DNA of 64,000 nucleotides from Leguminivora glycinivorella (lineage: Eukaryota > Arthropoda > Insecta > Lepidoptera > Tortricidae), in NCBI RefSeq assembly GCF_023078275.1, contig NC_062990.1, forward strand, positions 12,229,549 to 12,293,548, written 5' to 3'. The notes under the pieces are model-generated. The model searched no databases. It saw nothing but the letters and a program-made list of their open reading frames with translations, and was not told where the DNA came from. Made by a program: the position numbers and the translations under genes. Of this stretch, positions 20,870 through 32,100 are shown one piece after another (position 1 is the stretch's first letter; every line of letters starts with the position of its first letter).

Positions 20870-21748
20870 ACCTCCGTGAAGTTGACCGCCCCATATCGAG
20901 TGCCCACAAATTACATATCTATATCGTTAGTTCATCGTTAGTTCACGTTAGTTCAGTATGTGAAATCGTTAGGATCCGATAACAACATCACTTTTTTTAA
21001 AAAACAAAATGGAGGGGGCCAACTTCACGCTACCGCCCCAAAACTGATTTTACGGTTTTTGTCAATTGAATTCGAAAGATAATCGTTAGTAGACGTTAGT
21101 TCAGTATATAAAATCGTTAGGATCCGATTAGAAGTATTTTTTTTTTTTAAATGAAGTGGGGCGGCCAACTTCACGCTACCGCCCCAAACTCGATTTTACG
21201 ATTTCTGTCAATTGAATTCGAAAGATAATCGTTAGTAGACGTTAGTTCAGTATATAAAATCGTTAGGATCCGATTAGAAGTATTTTTTTTTTTATGAAGT
21301 GGGGCGGCCAACTTCAGGCTACACCGCCCCAAACTCGATTTTACGATTTCTGTCAATTGAATTCGAAAGATAATCGTTAGTAGACGTTAGTTCAGTATAT
21401 AAAATCGTTAGGATCCGATTAGAAGTATTTTTTTTTTATGAAGTGGGGCGGCCAACTTCAGGCTACACCGCCCCAAACTCGATTTTACTATTTCTGTCAA
21501 TTAGAATCGAAAGATGATCGTTAGTTGACGTTAGTTCAGTATATAAAATCGTTAGGATCCTAAGTGCAACACCACTACGCATTATTCATTTTAATATTAT
21601 TCATTTTAAACCCAAAACATAGGTTGCAGCAGTAAACTGTTTTTATGGCTTCTATCATGCAAAATCGATATGGATTCGTTAGTTCATCGTTAGTTCACGA
21701 CGTTTAGTATGTGAAATCATTACGATAAAATAAAAACATAAATTTTTC
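20870..21748 (+). repeat. Left terminal block: element end plus five ~145-bp sub-repeats
   Basis: The end (20,870-20,920) is followed by a triple ATCGTTAGTTC run, then units each containing ATCGTTAGGATCCGAT, a T run, and GGCCAACTTCAC...ACCGCCCC. Cores are near 20,966, 21,115, 21,261, 21,406 and 21,549. The last unit leads into a single-copy linker (21,560-21,700, with AACCCAAAACATAGGTTGCA) before the satellite starts. The right block mirrors this with six cores. Confidence 0.8.
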
Positions 21749-24700
21749 ACTCATAGAAGATTCGCCATAAAAAAATAAAACTTAAAAATTTTAAAAACTC
21801 AACTTATGGTCCTATGTCGAAGGCCGAAAAATTACTTAGGATCGGATCCTTACGATGCCACTTTGTGAATACGTTCAAAAGACGTTGCTCAATCAAGATA
21901 CACAGGTCACTTGCGGGCACTCGTAGAAGATTCGCCATAAAAGCATAAAACTTGAAAATTTTGAAAACTCAAGTTATGGTCCTATGTCGAAGGCCGAAAA
22001 AAATACTTGGGATCGGATCCTTACGATGCCACTTTGTGAATACGTTCAAAAGACATTGCTCAATCATAATACATAGGTCATTGGCGGGCACTCGTAGAAG
22101 ATTCACCATAAAAAAATAAAACTTAAAAAATTTAAGAACTCAACTTATGGTCCTATATCGAAGGCCGAAAAAAATACTTGGGATCGGATCCTTACGATGC
22201 CACTTTGTGAATACCTTCAGAAGACGTTGCTCAATCATAATACACATGTCGTTTGCGGGCACTCGCTGAAGATTCGCCATAAAAAAATAAAACTTAAAAA
22301 ATTGAAAAACTCAACTTATGGTCCTATGTCGAAGGCCGAAAAAATACTTGGGATCGGATCCTTACGATGCCACTTTGTGAATACCTTCAGAAGACGTTGC
22401 TCAATCAAGATACTCAGGTCATTTGCGGGCACTCGCTGAAGATTCGCCATAAAAAAATAAAACTTAAAAAATTGAAAAACTCAACTTATGGTCCTATGTC
22501 GAAGGCCGAAAAAAATACTTGGGATCGGATCCTTACGATGCCACTTTGTGAATATCTTCAGAAGACGTTGCTCAATCAAGATACTCAGGTCATTTGCGGG
22601 CACTCGTAGTAGATTCGCCATAAAAAAATACAACTTGAAAATTTTAAAAACTCAACTTATGGTCCTATGTCGAAGGCCGAAAAAAATACTTGGGATCGGA
22701 TCCTTACGATCCCACTTTTTGAATACCTTCAAAAGACGTTGCTGAATCAAGATACATAGGTCATTTGCGGGCACTCGCAGAAGATTCACCATAAAATAAT
22801 AAAACTTGAAATTTTAAAAACTCAACTTATGGTCCTATGTCGAAGGCCGAAAAAAATACTTGGGATCGGATCCTTACGATCCTAGTTTGTGAATACCTTC
22901 AGAAGACGTTGGTGAATCAAGATACATAGGCCATTTGCGGGCACTCGCAGAAGATTCACCATAAAATAATAAAACTTGAAATTTTTAAAAACTCAACTTA
23001 TGGTCCTATGTCGAAGGCCGAAAAAAATACTTGGTATCGGATCCTTACGATGCCACTTTGTGAATACCTTCAGAAGACGTTGCTCAATCAAGATACTAAG
23101 GTCATTTGCGGGCACTCGTTGAAGATTCGCCATAAAAAAATAAAACTTAAAAAATTGAAAAACTCAACTTATGGTCCTATGTCGAAGGCCGAAAAAAATA
23201 CTTGGGATCGGATCCTTACGATGCCACTTTGTGAATACCTTCAGAAGACGTTGCTCAATCAAGATACTCAGGTCATTTGCGGGCACTCGTAGTAGCTTCG
23301 CCATAAAAAAATACAACTTGAAAATTTTAAAAACTCAACTTATGGTCCTATGTCGAAGGCCGAAAAAAATACTTGGGATCGGATCCTTACGATGCCACTT
23401 TGTGAATACCTTCAGAAGACGTTGCTCAGTCAAGATACTCAGGTCATTTGCGGGCACTCGTAGTAGCTTCGCCATAAAAAAATACAACTTGAAAATTTTA
23501 AAAACTCAACTTATGGTCCTACGTCGAAGGCCGAAAAAACTACTTGGGATCGGATCCTTACGATCCCACTTTGTGAATACCTTCAGAAGACGTTGCTCAA
23601 TCATAATACACCTGACGTTTGCGGGCACTCGCTGAAGATTCGCCATAAAAAAATAAAACTTAAAAAATTGAAAAACTCAACTTATGGTCCTATGTCGAAG
23701 GCCGAAAAAAATACTTGGGATCGGATCCTTACGATCCCACTTAGTGAATACCTTCAGAAGACGTTGCTGAATCAAGATACATAGGTTATTTGCGGGCACT
23801 CGCAGAAGATTCACCATAAAATAATAAAACTTGAAATTTTTAAAAACTCAACTTATGGTCCTATGTCGAAGGCCGAAAAAAATACTTGGGATCGGATCCT
23901 TACGCTGCCACTTTGTGAATACCTTCAGAAGACGTTGCTCAATCAAGATACTCAGGTCATTTGCGGGCACTCGTTGAAGATTCCCCATAAAAAAATAAAA
24001 CTTAAAAAATTGAAAAACTCAACTTATGGTCCTATGTCGAAGGTCGAAAAAAATACTTGGGATCGGATCCTTACGATGCCACTTTGTGAATACCTTCAGA
24101 AGACGTTGCTCAATCAACATACTCAGGTCATTTGCGGGCACTCGTAGTAGCTTCGCCATAAAAAAATACAACTTGAAAATTTTAAAAACTCTACTTATGG
24201 TCCTATGTCGAAGGCCGAAAAAAATACTTGGGATCGGATCCTTACGATCCCACTTTGTGAATACCTTCAAAAGACGTTGCTGAATCAAGATACATAGGTC
24301 ATTTGCGGGCACTCGCAGAAGATTCACCATAAAATAATAAAACTTGAAATTTTGAAAAACTCAATTTATGGTCCTATGTCGAAGGCCGAAAAAAATACTT
24401 GGGATCGGATCCTTACGATGCCACTTTGTGAATACCTTCAGAAGACGTTGCTCAATCAAGATACTAAGATCATTTGCGGGCACTCGTAGTAGCTTCGCCA
24501 TAAAAAAATACAACTTGAAAATTTTAAAAACTCAACTTACGGTCCTATGTTGAAGGCCGAAAAAAATACTTGGGATCGGATCCTTACGATGCCACTTTGT
24601 GAATACCTTCAGAAGACGTTGCTCAGTCAAGATACTCAGGTCATTTGCGGGCACTCGTAGTAGCTTCGCCATAAAAAAATACAAATTGAAAATTTTAAAA

Positions 24701-27700
24701 ACTCAACTTATGGTCCTACGTCGAAGGCCGAAAAAAATACTTGGGATCGGATCCTTACGATCCCACTTTGGGAATACCTTCAGAAGACGTTGCTCAATCA
24801 TAATACACATGTCGTTTGCGGGCACTCGCTGAAGATTCGCCATAAAAAAATAAAACTTAAAAAATTGAAAAACTCAACTTATGGTCCTATGTCGAAGGCC
24901 GAAAAAAATACTTGGGATCGGATCCTTACGATCCCACTTAGGGAATACCTTCAAAAGACGTTGCTGAATCAAGATACATAGGTCATTTGCGGGCACTCGT
25001 AGTAGATTCACCATAAAATAATAAAACTTGAAATTTTTAAAAACTCAACTTATGGTCCTATGTCGAAGGCCGAAAAAAATACTTGGGATCGGATCCTTAC
25101 GATGCCACTTTGTGAATACCTTCAGAAGACGTTGCTTAATCATAATACACATGTTGTTTGCGGGAACTCGCTGAAGATTCGCCATAAAAAAATAAAACTT
25201 AAAAAATTGAAAAACTCAACTTATGGTCCTATGTCGAAGGCCGAAAAAAATACTTGGGATCGGATCCTTACGATGCCACTTTGTGAATACCTTCAGAAGA
25301 CGTTGCTAAATCAAGATACACAGGTCATTTGCGGGCACTCGTAGTAGATTCGCCATAAAAAAATACAACTTGAAAATTTTAAAATCTCAACTTATGGTCC
25401 TACGTCGAAGGCCGAAAAAAATACTTGGGATCGGATCCTTACGATCCCACTTTGTGAAATACCTTCAAAAGACGTTGCTGAATCGAGATACATAGGTCAT
25501 TTGCGGGCACTCGCAGAAGATTCACCATAAAATAATAAAACTTGAAATTTTAAAAACTCAACTTATGGTCCTATGTCGAAGGCCGAAAAAAATACTTGGG
25601 ATCGGATCCTTACGATTCCACTTTGTGAATACCTTCAGAAGACGTTGCTGAATCAAGATACATAGGTCATTTGCGGGCACTCGCAGAAGATTCACCATAA
25701 AATAATAAAACATGAAATTTTTAAAAACTCAACTTATGGTCCTATGTCGAAGGCTGAAAAAAATACTTGGGATCGGATCCTTACAATGCCACTTTGTGAA
25801 TACCTTCAGAAGACGTTGCTCAATCAAGATACTCAGGTCATTTGCGGGCACTCGTAGTAGATTCGCCATAAAAAAATACAACTTGAAAGTTTTAAAACCT
25901 CAACTTATGGTCCTATGTCGAAGGCCGAAAAAAATACTTGGGATCGGATCCTTACGATCCCACTTTGTGAATACCTTCAAAAGACGTTGCTCAATCAAGA
26001 TACTCAGGTCATTTGCGGGCACTCGTAGTAGATTCGCCATAAAAAAATAAAATTTAAAAAATTGAAAAACTCAACTTATGGTCCTATGTCGAAGGCCGAA
26101 AAAAATACTTGGGATCGGATCCTTACGATCCCACTTTGTGAATACCTTCAGAAGACGTTGCTCAATCAAGATACTCAGGTCATTTGCGGGCACTCGCAGA
26201 AGATTCACCATAAAATAATAAAACTTGAAATTTTTAAAAACTCAACTTATGGTCCTATATCGAAGGCCGAAAAAAATACTTGGGATCGGATCCTTACGAT
26301 GCCACTTTGTGAATACCTTCAGAAGACGTTGCTCAATCAAGATACTCAGGTCATTTGCGGGCACTCGTAGTAGATTCGCCATAAAAAAATACAACTTGAA
26401 ATTTTTAAAAACTCAACTTATGGTCCTATGTCGAAGGCCGAAAAAAATACTTGGGATCGGATCCTTACGATGCCACTTTGGGAAAACCTTCAGAAGACTT
26501 TGCTCAATCATAATACACATGTGTTTTGCGGGCACTCGCTGAAGATTCGCCATAAAAAAATAAAACTTAAAAAATTTAAAAACTCAACTTATGGTCCTAT
26601 GTCGAAGGCCGAAAAAAATACTTGGGATCGGATCCTTACGATGCCACTTTGTAAATACCTTCAGAATACGTTGCTCAATCAAGATACACAGGTCATTTGC
26701 GGGCACTCGTAGTAGATTCGCCATAAAAAAATACAACTTGAAAATTTTAAAAACTCAACTTATGGTCCTATGTCGAAGGCCGAAAAAAATACTTGGGATC
26801 GGATCCTTACGATCTCACTTTGTGAATACCTTCAGAAGACGTTGCTGAATCAAGATACATAGGTCATTTGCGGGCACTCGCAGAAGATTCACCATAAAAT
26901 AATAAAACTTGAAATTTTTAAAAACTCAACTTATGGTCCTATGTCGAAGGCCGAAAAAAATACTTGGGATCGGATCCTTACGCTGCCACTTTGTGATTAC
27001 CTTCAGAAGATATTGCTTAATCATAAAACCTAGGTTATTTGCGGGCACTCGTAGTAGATTCGCCATAAAAATATACAACTTGAAAATTTTAAAAACTCAA
27101 CTTATGGTCCTATGTCGAAGGCCGAAAAAAATACTTGGGATCGGATCCTTACGATCCCACTTTGTGAATACATTCAGAACACGTTGCTGAATCAAGATAC
27201 ATAGGTCATTTGCGGGCACTCGCAGAAGATTCACCATAAAATAATAAAACTTGAAATTTTTAAAAACTCAACTTATGGTCCTATGTCGAAGGCCGAAAAA
27301 AATACTTGGGATCGGATCCTTACGATCCCACTTTGTGAATACCTTCAAAAGACATTGCTCAATCAAGATACTCAGGTCATTTGCGGGCACTCGTAGTAGA
27401 TTCGCCATAAAAAATAAAATTTAAAAAATTGAAAAACTCAACTTATGGTCCTATGTCGAAGGCCGAAAAAAATACTTGGGATCGGATCCCTACGATCCCA
27501 CTTTGTGAATACCTTCACAAGACGTTGCTCAATCAAGATACTCAGGTCATTTGCGGGCACTCGCAGAAGATTCACCATAAAATAATAAAACTTGAAATTT
27601 TTAAAAACTCAACTTATGGTCCTATATCGAAGGCCGAAAAAAATGCTTGGGATCGGATCCTTACGATGCCACTTTGTGAATACCTTCAGAAGACGTTGCT

Positions 27701-29195
27701 CAATCAAGATACTTAGGTCATTTGCGGGCACTCGTAGTAGATTCGCCATAAAATAATAAAACTTGAAAATTTTAAAAACTCAACTTATGGTCCTATGTCG
27801 AAGGCCGAAAAAAATACTTGGGATCGGATCCTTACGATCTCACTTTGTGAATGCCTTCAGAAGACTTTGCTTAATCATAATACACATGTGTTTTGCGGGC
27901 ACTCGCTGAAGATTCGCCATAAAAAAATAAAACTTAAAAAATTGAAAAACTCAACTTATGGTCCTATGTCGAAGGCCGAAAAAAATACTAGGGATCGGAT
28001 CCTTATGATCCCACTTTGTGAATACCTTCAGAAGACGTTGCTGAATCAAGATACATAGGTCATTTGCGGGCACTCGTAGTAGCTTCGCCATAAAAAAATA
28101 CAAATTGAAAATTTTAAAAACTCAACTTATGGTCCTACGTCGAAGGCCGAAAAAAATACTTGGGATCGGATCCTTACGATCCCACTTTGGGAATACCTTC
28201 AGAAGACGTTGCTCAATCATAATACACATGTCGTTTGCGGGCACTCGCTGAAGATTCGCCATAAAAAAATAAAACTTAAAAAATTGAAAAACTCAACTTA
28301 TGGTCCTATGTCGAAGGCCGAAAAAAATACTTGGGATCGGATCCTTACGATCCCACTTAGGGAATACCTTCAAAAGACGTTGCTCAATCAAGATACTCAG
28401 GTCATTTGCGGGCACTCGTAGTAGCTTCGCCATAAAAAAATACAACTTGAAAACTTTAAAAACTCAACTTATGGTCCTATGTCGAAGGCCGAAAAAAATA
28501 CTTGGGATCGGATCCTTACGATCCCACTTTGTGAATACCTTCAAAAGACGTTGCTGAATCAAGATACATAGGTCATTTGCGGGCACTCGCAGAAGATTCA
28601 CCATAAAATAATAAAACTTGAAATTTTGAAAAACTCAATTTATGGTCCTATGTCGAAGGCCGAAAAAAATACTTGGGATCGGATCCTTACGATGCCACTT
28701 TGTGAATACCTTCAGAAGACGTTGCTCAATCAAGATACTAAGATCATTTGCGGGCACTCGTAGTAGCTTCGCCATAAAAAAATACAACTTGAAAATTTTA
28801 AAAACTCAATTTACGGTCCTATGTTGAAGGCCGAAAAAAATACTTGGGATCGGATCATTACGATGCCACTTTGTGAATACCTTCAGAAGACGTTGCTCAG
28901 TCAAGATACTCAGGTCATTTGCGGGCACTCGTAGTAGCTTCGCCATAAAAAAATACAAATTGAAAATTTTAAAAACTCAACTTATGGTCCTACGTCGAAG
29001 GCCGAAAAAAATACTTGGGATCGGATCCTTACGATCCCACTTTGTGAATACCTTCAGAAGACGTTGCTCAATCATAATACACATGTCGTTTGCGGGCACT
29101 CGCTGAAGATTCGCCATAAAAAAATAAAACTTAAAAAATTGAAAAACTCAACTTATGGTCCTATGTCGAAGGCCGAAAAAAATACTTGGGATCGG
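21749..29195 (+). repeat. Left satellite arm, ~43.5 x 171 bp
   Basis: Tandem head-to-tail monomers of 171 bp. Constant words are CTCAACTTATGGTCCTATGT, TACTTGGGATCGGATCC and CATTTGCGGGCACTCG. At least three monomer types alternate, told apart after CACTC by GTAGTAGATTCGCC, GCTGAAGATTCGCC or GCAGAAGATTCACC, with linked changes elsewhere. The monomers next to the terminal block are the most diverged. Because 171 = 3 x 57, two plus-strand frames and one minus-strand frame stay open for long distances. These are not genes: their ends are set by single substitutions, and frames differ between monomers. Confidence 0.9.
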
Positions 29196-32100
29196 AGTAT
29201 CTTGATTGAGCAACGTCTTCTGAAGGTATTCACAAAGTGGGATCGTAAGGATCCGATCCCAAGTATTTTTTTCGGCCTTCGACATAGGACCATAAGTTGA
29301 GTTTTTAAAATTTTCAAGTTGTATTTTTTTATGGCGAATCTACTACGAGTGCCCGCAAATGACCTAAGTATATTGATTGAGCAACGTCTTCTGAAGGTAT
29401 TCGCAAAGTGGCATCGTAAGGATCCGATCCCAAGTATTTTTTTCGGCCTTCGACATAGGACCATAAGTTGAGTTTTTAAAAATTTCATGTTTTATTATTT
29501 TATGGTGAATCTTCTGCGAGTGCCCGCAAATGACCTATGTATCTTGATTCAGCAACGTCTTCTGAATGTATTCTTAAAGTGGGATCGTAAGGATCCGATC
29601 CCAAGTATTTTTTTCGGCCTTCGACATAGGACCATAAGTTGAGTTTTTAAAATTTTCAAGTTGTATATTTTTATGGCGAATCTACTACGAGTGCCCGCAA
29701 ATAACCTAGGTTTTATGATTAAGCAATATCTTCTGAAGGTAATCACAAAGTGGCAGCGTAAGGATCCGATCCCAAGTATTTTTTTCGGCCTTCGACATAG
29801 GACCATAAGTTGAGTTTTTAAAAATTTCAAGTTTTATTATTTTATGGTGAATCTTCTGCGAGTGCCCGCAAATGACCTATGTATCTTGATTCAGCAACGT
29901 CTTCTAAAGGTATTCACAAAGTGAGATCGTAAGGATCCGATCCCAAGTATTTTTTTCGGCCTTCGACATAGGACCATAAGTTGAGTTTTTAAAATTTTCA
30001 AGTTGTATTTTTTTATGGCGAATCTACTACGAGTGCCCGCAAATGACCTAAGTATCTTGATTGAGCAACGTCTTCTGAAGGTATTCACAAAGTGGCATCG
30101 TAAGGATCCGATCCCAAGTATTTTTTTCGGCCTTCGATATAGGACCATAAGTTGAGTTTTTAAAAATTTCAAGTTTTATTATTTTATGGTGAATCTTCTG
30201 AGAGTGCCCGCAAATGACCTGAGTATCTTGATTGAGCAACGTCTTCTGAAGGTATTCACAAAGTGGGATCGTAAGGATCCGATCCCAAGTATTTTTTTCG
30301 GCCTTCGACATAGGACCATAAGTTGAGTTTTTCAATTTTTAAATTTTATTTTTTTATGGCGAATCTACTACGAGTGCCCGCAAATGACCTGAGTATCTTG
30401 ATTGAGCAACGTCTTTTGAAGGTATTCACAAAGTGGGATCGTAAGGATCCGATCCCAAGTATTTTTTCGGCCTTCGACATAGGACCATAAGTTGAGGTTT
30501 TAAAACTTTCAAGTTGTATTTTTTTATGGCGAATCTACTACGAGTGCCCGCAAATGACCTGAGTATCTTGATTGAGCAACGTCTTCTGAAGGTATTCACA
30601 AAGTGGCATCGTAAGGATCCGATCCCAAGTATTTTTTTCGGCCTTCGACATAGGACCATAAGTTGAGTTTTTAAAAATTTCAAGTTTTATTATTTTATGG
30701 TGAATCTACTACGAGTGCCCGCAAATGACCTATGTATCTTGATTCAGCAACGTCTTTTGAAGGTATTCCCTAAGTGGGATCGTAAGGATCCGATCCCATG
30801 TATTTTTTTCGGCCTTCGACATAGGACCATAAGTTGAGTTTTTCAATTTTTTAAGTTTTATTTTTTTATGGCGAATCTTCAGCGAGTGCCCGCAAACGAC
30901 ATGTGTATTATGATTGAGCAACGTCTTCTGAAGGTATTCCCAAAGTGGGATCGTAAGGATCCGATCCCAAGTATTTTTTTCGGCCTTCGACGTAGGACCA
31001 TAAGTTGAGTTTTTAAAATTTTCAATTTGTATTTTTTTATGGCGAATCTACTACGAGTGCCCGCAAATGACCTAAGTATATTGATTGAGCAACGTCTTCT
31101 GAAGGTATTCGCAAAGTGGCATCGTAAGGATCCGATCCCAAGTATTTTTTTCGGCCTTCGACATAGGACCATAAGTTGAGTTTTTAAAAATTTCATGTTT
31201 TATTATTTTATGGTGAATCTTCTGCGAGTGCCCGCAAATGACCTATGTATCTTGATTCAGCAACGTCTTCTGAATGTATTCTTAAAGTGGGATCGTAAGG
31301 ATCCGATCCCAAGTATTTTTTTCGGCCTTCGACATAGGACCATAAGTTGAGTTTTTAAAATTTTCAAGTTGTATATTTTTATGGCGAATCTACTACGAGT
31401 GCCCGCAAATAACCTAGGTTTTATGATTAAGCAATATCTTCTGAAGGTAATCACAAAGTGGCAGCGTAAGGATCCGATCCCAAGTATTTTTTTCGGCCTT
31501 CGACATAGGACCATAAGTTGAGTTTTTAAAATTTTCAAGTTGTATTTTTTTATGGCGAATCTACTACGAGTGCCCGCAAATGACCTAAGTATCTTGATTG
31601 AGCAACGTCTTCTGAAGGTATTCACAAAGTGGCATCGTAAGGATCCGATCCCAAGTATTTTTTTCGGCCTTCGATATAGGACCATAAGTTGAGTTTTTAA
31701 AAATTTCAAGTTTTATTATTTTATGGTGAATCTTCTGAGAGTGCCCGCAAATGACCTGAGTATCTTGATTGAGCAACGTCTTCTGAAGGTATTCACAAAG
31801 TGGGATCGTAAGGATCCGATCCCAAGTATTTTTTTCGGCCTTCGACATAGGACCATAAGTTGAGTTTTTCAATTTTTTAAATTTTATTTTTTTATGGCGA
31901 ATCTACTACGAGTGCCCGCAAATGACCTGAGTATCTTGATTGAACAACGTCTTTTGAAGGTATTCACAAAGTGGGATCGTAAGGATCCGATCCCAAGTAT
32001 TTTTTTCGGCCTTCGACATAGGACCATAAGTTGAGGTTTTAAAACTTTCAAGTTGTATTTTTTTATGGCGAATCTACTACGAGTGCCCGCAAATGACCTG

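Noticed and set aside
29188..29260. Inversion point as a long-read hairpin artefact
   Set aside because: A missed-adapter or fold-back read would mirror the host flanks as well. Here the flanks differ, a direct 9-bp duplication is present and the arms differ by whole monomers. Kept as a caution, since only reads can settle it.
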